Assembly: GCA_045580405.1 (NCBI GenBank)
Contig: JAZNNT010000068.1
Coordinates: 1 to 19,747 of the forward strand
DNA from: SIG452 sp045580405
GTDB lineage: Bacteria > Bacillota > Clostridia > UMGS1840
Direction: 5' to 3'
DNA: 19,747 nt
The notes under the pieces are model-generated. The model did not search any database, had not been told where the DNA came from, and was given only the letters and a program-made list of their open reading frames with translations. Made by a program: the position numbers and the translations under genes. Positions 1-7,462 of the stretch are shown piece by piece (positions within the stretch are counted from its first letter, which is position 1; every line of letters starts with the position of its first letter).

Positions 1-35
1 AAAAAAAACAATATCAAAAAATTTTTTTTAAAAAC

Positions 36-61
36 GGGAACTTTTTACAACCCTTGCCGTC
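36..61 (+). promoter_or_regulatory. Possible ECF-sigma promoter for the stalk-domain gene
   Basis: GGGAAC at 36-41 is followed after exactly 16 nt by CGTC at 58-61. This resembles the GAAC...CGTC element pair and spacing of extracytoplasmic-function sigma factors. I see no good sigma-A pair here. A small hairpin (ACCGC at 75-79 with GCGGT at 84-88) lies in the presumed 5' UTR. The assignment rests only on motif and spacing. Confidence 0.4.
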
Positions 62-132
62 TTAGAAAGCGAAAACCGCAAATGCGGTACATACCCAGAA
101 TAAAAAATATCAAATATATGGAGGCAAAACCC

Positions 133-1176
133 ATGAAAAAAATCATTCAAACCTTAATCGCAACTCTCTTACTCGTAACCACCTTAGCAACCGGTTCCGT
201 ATTCGCAGAATACGTACACGACGGTGCAGACAATGTGCAGGGTGAAATTATGACCATCGCTGCCCCCATTGAAGAAGAAGCAACTCCCGTTTTCAACCCC
301 GGTATGACTAGACCTGTTTACAAAATGCTGGTAAATGGTGTAGTTCTGAATGCAGATACCTATGTTGACGGCGAAAACCTGATGCTTCCCTTACGTGCCA
401 TTTGCGAAGCGTTAGGCTACGAAGTTGGCTACGATGCAAAAACCACTATGATTTCTTTAGTAAAAGGTGCACACTATATCACCATGTATCCTACCAAAGA
501 CGAGTACACCTTCTCCAAAATGGCTCCCATGAGCTTAGGAATTGCTCCTCAGTTGGTTGACAACAGAACCTATGTTCCCGTTAGCTTTGTGGAAAACATT
601 CTTCAGGGCGTAGGCTGTGAAGTAGACAGAAACGGCGAAATCAAAATCACCGATCCCAAGCAGGAAGAAAACACTTACAGATTCGTAACTACTCTAGAAG
701 ATGTAGCTGACGGTAAAGTATTGGTAATGGATGAAATCTTAGGCGAAGTGGAAGTAACCTTTGCGGAAGAAACCATTTTCCAGGGCATTGCTTTAGCTGA
801 CATCAAAGAAGGCACCGAATTTATGGTAGAATACACCGACGACGCTGTAACCATGAGCTTGCCTGCACAGGCAGTTGCAAAAAATGTAATGAGTGTAGAA
901 CTGTATGAAGAAGTATTCCCCGTTGAAATTGCAAGTGTTACCTTCGCAGGTACCGTGAAAGAAGTTGGTGAAGACTTTGTTCTTATCGAAACCGAAAACG
1001 GTGAACTTCAGTTAAACGTATCCGATGAAACCAACATCCATCACGTGATGAACAGAAGAATTTATAAAATCAACGATTTAGAAGCAGGTATGAAAATCTC
1101 CGGTAGTCATGCAGAAGCAACTACCATGAGCATTCCTCCCCAGAGCGCAGCTTTTGAAATCGTAATCGAAGGCTAA
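133..1176 (+). CDS. Secreted stalk-domain (copper amine oxidase N-terminal-like) protein
   Basis: This is a 347-residue exported protein. The ATG at 133 is chosen because GGAGG sits about 8 nt upstream and a classic signal peptide follows (MKK, hydrophobic core, VFA cleavage near residue 25); an upstream in-frame ATG at 82 lies inside a hairpin and lacks a binding site. Residues about 61-175 match the copper-amine-oxidase N-terminal or stalk fold (PLRAICEALGYEV, VDNRTYVPVSFVE, GEIKIT). In Clostridia such domains sit on cell-surface proteins and do not imply an oxidase. Residues about 186-253 and 270-345 form two diverged repeats, each ending in TMS(L/I)P(A/P)Q..A. No catalytic motif is visible. 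It is probably a wall-associated structural or stress protein; the exact role is unknown. Confidence 0.85.
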   Translation: MKKIIQTLIATLLLVTTLATGSVFAEYVHDGADNVQGEIMTIAAPIEEEATPVFNPGMTRPVYKMLVNGVVLNADTYVDGENLMLPLRAICEALGYEVGYDAKTTMISLVKGAHYITMYPTKDEYTFSKMAPMSLGIAPQLVDNRTYVPVSFVENILQGVGCEVDRNGEIKITDPKQEENTYRFVTTLEDVADGKVLVMDEILGEVEVTFAEETIFQGIALADIKEGTEFMVEYTDDAVTMSLPAQAVAKNVMSVELYEEVFPVEIASVTFAGTVKEVGEDFVLIETENGELQLNVSDETNIHHVMNRRIYKINDLEAGMKISGSHAEATTMSIPPQSAAFEIVIEG

Positions 1177-1191
1177 TTAAAATTAAACATG

Positions 1192-1225
1192 AAAAACCCG
1201 AAGGCAATTTGCCTTCGGGTTTTTT
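1192..1225. terminator. Bidirectional intrinsic terminator between convergent genes
   Basis: CCCGAAGGC (1197-1205) pairs perfectly with GCCTTCGGG (1211-1219) across a 5-nt loop. It is flanked by five A on the left and six T on the right, so it serves the plus-strand stalk-domain gene and the minus-strand CotH operon. Confidence 0.93.
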
Positions 1226-1232
1226 GATGCAA

Positions 1233-2657
1233 TTATCGTCTGGATCCGCCTCCCATAAAACTTCCCAGATCAGAAATGTTGATGTGGGATCCGTCCACCA
1301 AAGTACCTTTGTTCACAGCCTGTTCGGCTGCTGTGGCAGGAATAGTTCCCGAAAGCTGTCCCCTCACACTTTCGGCACGAAGCTTCATCACCTGATACAG
1401 GGTGTCTGCCCCTTTTTGGTACTCTTCATAAGAATACATCTGATTGGGATCTTCCCTCACCAGTTCATCAATCTGAGTACGAATCCGATTGTATGCTTCG
1501 TCAAAGAAGCCGCCGTCAAAATATTCTGTTATCAAACGATTATAATATTCGTGATAACGGGCTTTGTATGGTTCATGATTCAACAAGCCATCAAAGAAAC
1601 GGGTGCTTTGATAGGTATCATCAATGGGATCGTTGATGACAGAAGTAGCACCGTTGTCTTGACGTCCTCCCATACCTCCAAAGGAAAGGTTGTAATCCCA
1701 GGGGATAATGTTGAGTCGTCCGTCGGATTCATACAGATAATAGTTATGTGCCATCATTCCGCTTAAGCTGTCTTCGTTCACTGCAAAGTTGTGAACAGCC
1801 ATATAGCGGAGCAAATTATCCACATCCATATACTGCTCTATATTTTCTCCTTGGGAAATGGCTTTCAAGGCTTCCACCACCCGCTTGTGATCTCTTGTTT
1901 GGGTATTGGTTACTTCTCCGTCCCAAATGGCAGAATAGCTTTCCAATGAATCATCGGTATAATTGAGATTAGAGCCACCACTCTGTCCGAATCCGCCTTG
2001 ACTTCTGTCGCCGGGATTGTGATTCATATGTTCCGGTTTATAAAGCACCCCGTCCTGTAACCCGTAGTTTCGCATCATAAAGCTTTCTTCTATTCCTTCA
2101 ATTGCCAGGTACACACCCCAATATTCCCCGTTTACGGTGATTTGGGCATTATTATACAAGGGGGCATCCACTTCCAAAAAGTGGAACATATCATATATGA
2201 GTGCCTCTTTCATATTGGTACTGTCAGCATAACTGTTATTGAGTGCCAGTTTATCCAAACCAAAACAAGTCTGCCCGTCTACAAAATGGTCAAATTCCAA
2301 CTTAAAACTGTATCGATTGTTGTCGGGGTCCATGGCAACGGACGAAAGACTGGTATTTCCTTTGGGACGGATTCCCACACGATAAAAGGTTTTTCCGCCC
2401 ACCGTCACCTGACATTCATAATACTCCTCTGCCATAGCATTATTGAGCATATTGTTCCACTCGTCTTCATCCATCACAATCTGAATTTCAGTCACTTGGT
2501 TTTGATCAAAGAGCACTGTGGGATATTCCATAGTAATACCATCAGTTTGAGTCCACACGGCAAGATGATCGGCGTAACCCACTGCCAGAATACAAAGAAT
2601 CAGCGTCACAGCCATCAGGGCAACAGATACTTGGGTAATATATTTACTTGAAATCAT
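1233..2657 (-). CDS. CotH kinase family protein, exported
   Basis: This is a 474-residue protein with one N-terminal membrane segment (about residues 7-29) and the rest outside the cell. It carries CotH-family hallmarks: GIRPKGNTS at 95-103, LALNNSYAD at 137-145, GEYWGVYLAIEGIEESF at 177-193, and NIIPWDYNLSFGG at 316-328, where D321 is in the expected metal-binding position. CotH proteins are atypical protein kinases; the Bacillus homologue phosphorylates spore-coat proteins. The start is supported by GGAGG 5 nt upstream. It is the last gene of the operon, 21 nt after the small membrane protein gene. The C-terminus is Gly/Ser/Arg-rich. The target is unknown; the operon partners suggest a surface phosphorylation or polyphosphate-linked role, which is inference. 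Confidence 0.88.
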   Translation of the reverse strand: MISSKYITQVSVALMAVTLILCILAVGYADHLAVWTQTDGITMEYPTVLFDQNQVTEIQIVMDEDEWNNMLNNAMAEEYYECQVTVGGKTFYRVGIRPKGNTSLSSVAMDPDNNRYSFKLEFDHFVDGQTCFGLDKLALNNSYADSTNMKEALIYDMFHFLEVDAPLYNNAQITVNGEYWGVYLAIEGIEESFMMRNYGLQDGVLYKPEHMNHNPGDRSQGGFGQSGGSNLNYTDDSLESYSAIWDGEVTNTQTRDHKRVVEALKAISQGENIEQYMDVDNLLRYMAVHNFAVNEDSLSGMMAHNYYLYESDGRLNIIPWDYNLSFGGMGGRQDNGATSVINDPIDDTYQSTRFFDGLLNHEPYKARYHEYYNRLITEYFDGGFFDEAYNRIRTQIDELVREDPNQMYSYEEYQKGADTLYQVMKLRAESVRGQLSGTIPATAAEQAVNKGTLVDGSHINISDLGSFMGGGSRR

Positions 2658-2678
2658 ATCTTCCTCCCAACCTGTGTT

Positions 2679-2927
2679 TTAATAATGCCGTCTGCGGTAG
2701 AATCCCACAAACACAAAAGATACAATCAGCACACCTAAGGATATGATAATATTGGAGTATCTTGTCCAAATACCCCAAAAACCGTCCTGACCTGCCGTAT
2801 TTTCAGGATTTTGTACCCTGAAATTTCTGCCGTCAAACGGAAATTCGCCCCCTTCGGGCATCTGCATGGCAGAAACCGAAAGTGCAAAGCACAGCAATAT
2901 ACTCAAGAGTACACTTAACAATTTCAT
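2679..2927 (-). CDS. Small membrane protein of the VTC-CotH operon
   Basis: This is an 82-residue protein I do not recognise. Residues 1-20 form a signal peptide ending SVSA. A short extracytoplasmic stretch rich in Gly, Asn and Phe follows, then a second hydrophobic helix at about 59-77 and a basic tail (RRRHY), so it should sit in the membrane with a small external domain. GAGGAG lies 7 nt before the ATG. It is tightly spaced between the DUF4956 gene (15 nt) and the CotH gene (21 nt), so it is a real operon member and perhaps an accessory or possible substrate of the CotH kinase, although the external part has few Ser or Thr residues. Confidence 0.75.
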   Translation of the reverse strand: MKLLSVLLSILLCFALSVSAMQMPEGGEFPFDGRNFRVQNPENTAGQDGFWGIWTRYSNIIISLGVLIVSFVFVGFYRRRHY

Positions 2928-2942
2928 GGTGTATCTCCTCTC

Positions 2943-3614
2943 TTACGACATATATTCACCGTTATAGGTAACCAGTACAACGTTTTGCACGCCGTCTAAT
3001 TCCGAAATTTGATTCACAACGTCGGTATCCTCACCTTTTAAGCGGATTTCATAAGTTAATTCAATGCTGTTTTTGCTAACTGCCTTGGATTTTAAAATAC
3101 TTTTTTTCGCAAACTGTAATACTAATTCATCAGTTGCACTCTGTGCCTCCTTGTGGGTACAATTAACCACTAAAACATAGGGAGTAAGCCCCACTTTTCG
3201 GGTGGAAAAAATCACAATCATCACGCCAATAATGGCAGAACCGATAATCCCTAAAGGCAGAAGTCCTGCACCTAACACAATACCAACACCGATTGCCCAA
3301 AATAAAAAGGCGATATCCATCGGTTCTTTGATAGCGGTTCTGAAACGAACAATAGACAACGCACCAACCATCCCAAGAGACAGTACCACATTGGAGGTTA
3401 CTGCAACAATGACCAAGGAGGTAATCATCGTCATGGCAATTAAAGAAACTCCAAATGCATCAGAATACATCACGCCGGAATAGGTTTTCTTATACACAAT
3501 GTAAATAAAGAGACCTAAAACGAACGCCAGTCCTAAAGTTAATAACACATCCAGCAAAGAAAAGGTGTTGATGTTTTCTAAAAAACTGGATTTAAAAATA
3601 TCTGAAAAATTCAT
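2943..3614 (-). CDS. DUF4956 domain-containing membrane protein
   Basis: This is a 223-residue integral membrane protein. Hydrophobic segments lie at about 20-41, 53-73, 75-88, 101-117 and 119-137, followed by a soluble domain of about 80 residues. The segment GMVGALSIVRFRTAIKEP (81-98) is the conserved core of DUF4956. AAAGGA lies 8 nt before the ATG. It sits between the VTC-like gene (34 nt) and the small membrane protein gene (15 nt). DUF4956 genes are commonly found beside VTC-type and CotH genes in Firmicutes. No biochemical role is established to my knowledge. By context it may form a channel or scaffold for the VTC-like protein, which would parallel the membrane subunits of the yeast VTC complex; that parallel is inference. 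Confidence 0.85.
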   Translation of the reverse strand: MNFSDIFKSSFLENINTFSLLDVLLTLGLAFVLGLFIYIVYKKTYSGVMYSDAFGVSLIAMTMITSLVIVAVTSNVVLSLGMVGALSIVRFRTAIKEPMDIAFLFWAIGVGIVLGAGLLPLGIIGSAIIGVMIVIFSTRKVGLTPYVLVVNCTHKEAQSATDELVLQFAKKSILKSKAVSKNSIELTYEIRLKGEDTDVVNQISELDGVQNVVLVTYNGEYMS

Positions 3615-3648
3615 AGGTTAATTCCTTTCATCGTAAATTATTATTTCA

Positions 3649-4317
3649 TTAAAAAATGCGGGTTGCTGTGTATTTGGAAAATGCGGTAGCATAGCGGGAA
3701 GAAAGACAAACTGCATTTTTTACAACAGCCGGAAGATACTCGTCCCACTTTACTTCCAAAACAGAAAAAGTTTGCTTGGGCATCAGACAACAATCACTTT
3801 TTAAAAAATTCCACACCTGATTGCTGCCACGGATATTGCTGTCCAGCGTCACTCTTACATTACCGGGACCAAACACAAAACTTTCTCTTCGATACACCAC
3901 AATAGATTTGGGACGAAGGCACTGATACTGCCATTTCGCATATAGCTCTTGTAACAGTGGTTGATTACTATCCAGAAGACCTTTAGAATTTCCTGCTAAC
4001 AATTCCTCGCATAATGCTTTAGTAATCACGGCAGTTTCCTTTTTACACAATCCGTTTATTTTGCTTTTCTTTTCTAAACGGATTAGCGAGGTATCATCGT
4101 TATAGTAGCGAATTCTGAATTTCTCACGGTAGTTGACGCCGTCAAGTTTTTCATGGTACGCCTTATCCCAGACATTATCAAAATAAAGGCTTTTCACGAT
4201 GTAGGAGCCATCCTCACCACAATGCTGATCCCGTTCCAAAATCAATGGTAACCGTCGCTGCAGCTGCAGAAGGTCGAATGTATTCACAGGATGTTTATAT
4301 TCATGTCGCAGTTTCAA
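3649..4317 (-). CDS. VTC-domain (polyphosphate polymerase-like) protein
   Basis: This is a 222-residue soluble protein with the VTC/triphosphate-tunnel pattern: HEYKH (5-9), VKSLYFDN and HEKLDG (41-60), REKFRIRYY (64-72), LEKKSK (81-86), the basic pair in VVYRRESF (140-147), VRVTLDSNIRG (154-164), SVLEVKWDEYLP (185-196) and FSKY (213-216). The alternating basic and acidic strands line the tunnel in this superfamily, and yeast Vtc4 makes polyphosphate from ATP. It starts at TTG (4317-4315), supported by a perfect AGGAGG 7 nt upstream. It is the first gene of the operon. A TATAAT on the minus strand (plus coordinates 4360-4365) could be its -10, but I find no good -35. Whether it polymerises phosphate is untested. 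Confidence 0.85.
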   Translation of the reverse strand: MKLRHEYKHPVNTFDLLQLQRRLPLILERDQHCGEDGSYIVKSLYFDNVWDKAYHEKLDGVNYREKFRIRYYNDDTSLIRLEKKSKINGLCKKETAVITKALCEELLAGNSKGLLDSNQPLLQELYAKWQYQCLRPKSIVVYRRESFVFGPGNVRVTLDSNIRGSNQVWNFLKSDCCLMPKQTFSVLEVKWDEYLPAVVKNAVCLSSRYATAFSKYTATRIF

Positions 4318-4414
4318 ATATTCACCTCCTTTTTAAAAATACAGTTTTATGTCAGGAAAATTATAGCTATTTTCTGTGAATTTTTTATGTTCTTTTTATG
4401 AAAAACATATGAAC

Positions 4415-4448
4415 AAAAAAGGACATGGATGACTCCATATCCTTTTTT
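4415..4448 (-). terminator. Intrinsic terminator of rny
   Basis: Read on the minus strand, GGATATGGA pairs with TCCATGTCC around GTCA, followed by six T. The single imperfect pair is a U-G wobble on the minus-strand RNA but a C-A mismatch on the plus strand, which supports minus-strand use. Confidence 0.88.
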
Positions 4449-4487
4449 AGACTTATTCACAAACTGTGTGCTCTTTATCGAGCCGCC

Positions 4488-6041
4488 TTACTTCGCAAAA
4501 TCAACCACACGGGTTTCTCTGATCAGGTTCACCTTAATCTGACCCGGGTATTCCATTTCGCTTTCAATCTTTTTGGCAATTTCTCTACCTACCAATATCA
4601 TTGCTTCATCGTTGATATCATCAGGTTTTACCATAACTCGAACCTCACGGCCTGCAGAAATTGCAAACGCACGTTCTACACCGTTGAAGGAAGTTGCAAG
4701 TTCTTCCAGCTTCTGCAGACGTTTGATATAGTTTTCAATATTTTCACGTCTTGCACCGGGTCTTGCAGCGGAGATAGCATCAGCTGCCGCAACGATACAA
4801 GCAATAGTGCTTTCGGGTTCCACATCACCGTGATGCGCCATAATGGCATTTAAGATAATTGCATCTTCTTTGTATTTCTTCGCAACATCTGCACCAATCT
4901 GAATATGAGAGCCTTCCACTTCATGGTCAATAGATTTACCGATATCATGAAGCAATCCTGCACGTTTTGCCAACGTTACATCAATGCCAAGTTCTCCGGC
5001 GATTAAGCCGGCAATCTGGGCAACTTCAATGGAGTGCTGCAGCACATTCTGACCATAACTGGTTCTGTATTTCAAACGACCCAGTAGACGAACCAACTCG
5101 GGATGAATATTATGCACACCAACCTCAAAGGTAGCGCCTTCCCCTGCTTTTTTGATAGTCTGATCCACTTCTTTCTGGGATTTGTGGAACATTTCTTCAA
5201 TTCTTGCAGGATGGATACGGCCATCCTGAATCAGTTTTTCTAAGGTTAAGCGGGCAACTTCACGGCGAACCGGGTCAAATCCGCTTAAAATAACTGCTTC
5301 AGGGGTATCATCGATAATAAAGTCGATGCCGGTCATCTGCTCTAAGGAACGGATATTTCTACCCTCACGACCGATGATTCTGCCCTTCATATCTTCGCTG
5401 GGCAGTGCCACAACAGACACGGTAACGTCAGACACATGGTCAGACGCACATCTCTGGATGGCACCGGTAATGATTTCTCTTGCTTTTTCATCACAGGTTT
5501 CTTTGGTATGCTCTTCAATTTCCTTGATTTTGAGAGCCGCTTCCACCCGAACCTCATCTTCAATATTTTTAATGAGGTATTCTTTGGCTTCTTCTTTGGT
5601 TAAACCTGAGATTTTTTCTAAGATTTCCAGCTGACGCTTCTGAATTTCGTTGGTTGCTTCCGTCTTTTCTTCCAGCTGTTTTTCTCTTAATTTTAAGTTT
5701 TCTTCTTTTTTCTCGATGGTTTCCAGCTTTTTATCCAGATGTTCTTCCTTCTGCATATTACGCTTTTCCATCTTCTGAACTTCATTCCGACGTTCTTTGA
5801 TTTCTTTGTCGGCTTCGGCTCTGGCTTTTAAAATTTCTTCCTTAGCTTCAATCAATGCTTCTTTTTTCTTTGCTTCCGAGGTTTTGATTGCATCATTTAA
5901 AATCTTTTTCGCCTGTTCTTCTGCGCTGCCGATTTCTGCTTCTGCAATCTTTTTGCGGTATATAATACCTAACCGAAATGCAATAATAAATGCAACAAGT
6001 GCTGAACCTAAGGAAATTGCCACTACTAACCAGGGTTCCAT
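4488..6041 (-). CDS. rny: Ribonuclease Y
   Basis: This is a 517-residue membrane-anchored endoribonuclease that starts decay and processing of many mRNAs in Firmicutes. It has an N-terminal membrane helix (about 4-28), a long Glu/Lys-rich coiled coil (about 32-200), a KH RNA-binding domain (about 205-270, with IIGREGRNIRSLE at 222-234) and an HD phosphohydrolase domain (about 330-430, with QHS at 335-337 and LLHDIGKS at 363-370, H365 and D366 as metal ligands). The length is normal for the family. The ATG at 6041 is preferred over an in-frame TTG at 6047 because AGGAG lies 7 nt before the ATG but only about 2 nt before the TTG. It is transcribed alone, with its own promoter, long leader and terminator. 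Confidence 0.97.
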   Translation of the reverse strand: MEPWLVVAISLGSALVAFIIAFRLGIIYRKKIAEAEIGSAEEQAKKILNDAIKTSEAKKKEALIEAKEEILKARAEADKEIKERRNEVQKMEKRNMQKEEHLDKKLETIEKKEENLKLREKQLEEKTEATNEIQKRQLEILEKISGLTKEEAKEYLIKNIEDEVRVEAALKIKEIEEHTKETCDEKAREIITGAIQRCASDHVSDVTVSVVALPSEDMKGRIIGREGRNIRSLEQMTGIDFIIDDTPEAVILSGFDPVRREVARLTLEKLIQDGRIHPARIEEMFHKSQKEVDQTIKKAGEGATFEVGVHNIHPELVRLLGRLKYRTSYGQNVLQHSIEVAQIAGLIAGELGIDVTLAKRAGLLHDIGKSIDHEVEGSHIQIGADVAKKYKEDAIILNAIMAHHGDVEPESTIACIVAAADAISAARPGARRENIENYIKRLQKLEELATSFNGVERAFAISAGREVRVMVKPDDINDEAMILVGREIAKKIESEMEYPGQIKVNLIRETRVVDFAK

Positions 6042-6311
6042 TTGCAATCTCCTTTTCTATATAGAACACCTTGCAAAAAGGCCCAAAAATCAGTTTCAAA
6101 AACAATAGTCCCCCCCTAAATAGCAGAGATTGCAAGAAAATCCTACTTTTCCGAAAATTCCAAAAAAGGCGGAATTGCAACGGAAAGAGTCTCTGTTTCG
6201 GGGAATACGCCGATATAAAATATGTCAACAATCTATAGTTATTTCTGAATTTTCGGAGTCCTTCTTAAAGAGGTTTCTATATCTATAAAATAAATTTGGT
6301 TATATGTAACC
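6042..6311 (-). promoter_or_regulatory. rny 5' leader with a predicted RBS-sequestering hairpin
   Basis: From the predicted start site near 6311 to the rny ATG there are about 270 untranslated nt. The RNA would begin with GGUUA-CAUA-UAACC (6311-6298), a 5'-terminal hairpin. TTGCAATCTC (plus 6126-6135 read on the minus strand) is perfectly complementary to GAGATTGCAA (plus 6042-6051), which covers part of the AAGGAG ribosome binding site and the bases up to the ATG. A second shorter match (plus 6174-6180) repeats the core. Seven G lie between the arms (plus 6110-6116). No coding potential is evident. Confidence 0.5.
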
Positions 6312-6317
6312 ATATAT

Positions 6318-6346
6318 ATTCTATACTTTTTTTTCGGGGATGTCAA
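6318..6346 (-). promoter_or_regulatory. Sigma-A promoter of rny
   Basis: On the minus strand a perfect TTGACA (plus 6341-6346) is separated by exactly 17 nt from TAGAAT (plus 6318-6323). The predicted start is G near 6311. It is divergent from the Xer-operon promoter, whose -35 begins 71 nt away. Confidence 0.85.
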
Positions 6347-6416
6347 GTGGTTTTTCATATTTTTTGGGCATTTTATCTTCCTAAAAAAGAGAAATGTGTA
6401 TTTTTTTGAAAATCCC

Positions 6417-6445
6417 TTTACAAAAAAATTCTCTGATGCTATAAT
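6417..6445 (+). promoter_or_regulatory. Sigma-A promoter of the Xer-dac-cls-LytTR operon
   Basis: TTTACA (6417-6422), a 17-nt spacer and TATAAT (6440-6445), with TGC directly before the -10 (extended -10). The predicted start is near 6452. The AT-rich stretch between the two divergent promoters (6347-6416) shows no other feature. Confidence 0.85.
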
Positions 6446-6490
6446 ACTAAATAGTAACTTATGTTGAGAGAAAGGAGACGGTTTTTTCAG

Positions 6491-7387
6491 ATGGAACAAC
6501 TTGTAAAACGGTTTTGCCAACACCTTAGAAAAACGAAAAACATGAAGGAAAATACCGTCACTTCTTACCAAAAAGACCTGGGTAATTTTCTGGATTTTTG
6601 TCAAAAAAAAGGCAAAACAGAAATTGAATCCCTCGGAGAATGCTTTTCTCCTTACTTAACCCACTTAGAAGAGCTGGGCCGCTCTGCGTCCACCCGCTCC
6701 AGAAATATCGCCTCCCTGCGGAGTTTTTTTCGGTATCTTATGACCAAAAAGCTGATTCTCTCCGATCCTACGAAAGATAGAAAATACGAAAAAAATACAA
6801 CGGTTTCAACCAAAAGCGAAGCACATCTCACAATGGAGGAAGTAGACCGTCTGATTGCCTGCTCCAAAACAGAGGATATCAAAGGCTATCGGGACTGTGC
6901 CATGTTAGAAACCCTGTATGCCACAGGCTTAAAAACCGGTGAATTTTTAAATCTGCGATTAGATGACGTGCATCTGAAGGAAGGATACCTTACCGTGGAG
7001 ACCGACGGACACACCCGCTATGTTCCTCTTTATCGGGGAGCTATATCTGCTATTCGTAGTTATTTAAAACAATCCCGAAAGCATCTGCCTCTTTCCCGCA
7101 CCAATGACTATTTGTTTTTGAATCTGAAGGGGGAACCTTTTTCCAGACAAGGCTTATGGAAATTGTTAAGAGAATGCGGACAGAAGGCCGGAATCCAAAA
7201 AGAAATCACACCGCATCTGATCCGCAAAAGCATGGCTCTTCACCTGATGGAAAACGGAGCCGACTTGCCGGTGGTACAAGAGCTTTTAGGACATAAAAAC
7301 ATTGCATTGACCAAAAGCTATGTGAAAAACTTTAAACCTCAAATTGTTGCCGACTATCAGAAATATCATCCGAAATCTCAGGATTAA
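6491..7387 (+). CDS. Xer-like tyrosine recombinase with altered catalytic residues
   Basis: This is a 298-residue protein with the two-domain layout of XerC/XerD. An N-terminal SAM-like DNA-binding domain (about 1-95) has TRSRNIASLRSFFRYL, and a catalytic domain (about 110-290) follows. It retains the HxxR motif (PHLIR, H242 and R245), LLGHKN (H268) and the nucleophile region TKSYVK (Y277). However, LYATGLKTGE (142-151) has Lys148 where XerD has its first catalytic Arg, and the strand that normally reads GKGNKER is ETDGHTR here, so the catalytic Lys also seems missing. The start at 6491 fits the family N-terminus; AAAGGAG lies 13 nt upstream, which is rather far. XerD lies near dacF in Bacillus too, so it may be the descendant of the chromosomal XerD, or a paralogue with reduced or non-catalytic function. 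Confidence 0.85.
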   Translation: MEQLVKRFCQHLRKTKNMKENTVTSYQKDLGNFLDFCQKKGKTEIESLGECFSPYLTHLEELGRSASTRSRNIASLRSFFRYLMTKKLILSDPTKDRKYEKNTTVSTKSEAHLTMEEVDRLIACSKTEDIKGYRDCAMLETLYATGLKTGEFLNLRLDDVHLKEGYLTVETDGHTRYVPLYRGAISAIRSYLKQSRKHLPLSRTNDYLFLNLKGEPFSRQGLWKLLRECGQKAGIQKEITPHLIRKSMALHLMENGADLPVVQELLGHKNIALTKSYVKNFKPQIVADYQKYHPKSQD

Positions 7388-7462
7388 CCCATTCTATCTG
7401 CCCTACCAGTTACATATACTGAACTATCATCACTCCCCTCGGGATGAAAGGAAGCAAACACT

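Noticed and set aside
1209..1766. Open frame of 185 codons on the plus strand
   Set aside because: It is antisense to the CotH gene, starts inside the terminator, and has no domain pattern; the minus-strand gene is clearly real.
6110..6116. Run of seven C (seven G in the rny leader RNA) as a phase-variable tract
   Set aside because: It lies in untranslated sequence, is short, and no frame depends on it; length variation is possible but unsupported.
5893..6231. Minus-strand frame through the rny leader
   Set aside because: It overlaps the rny coding start in another frame, lacks a good SD, and its composition follows the AT-rich leader.
6239..6604. Minus-strand frame of 121 codons over the divergent promoters
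   Set aside because: It runs antisense across both promoters and the start of the recombinase gene; low-complexity Lys/Phe-rich product.
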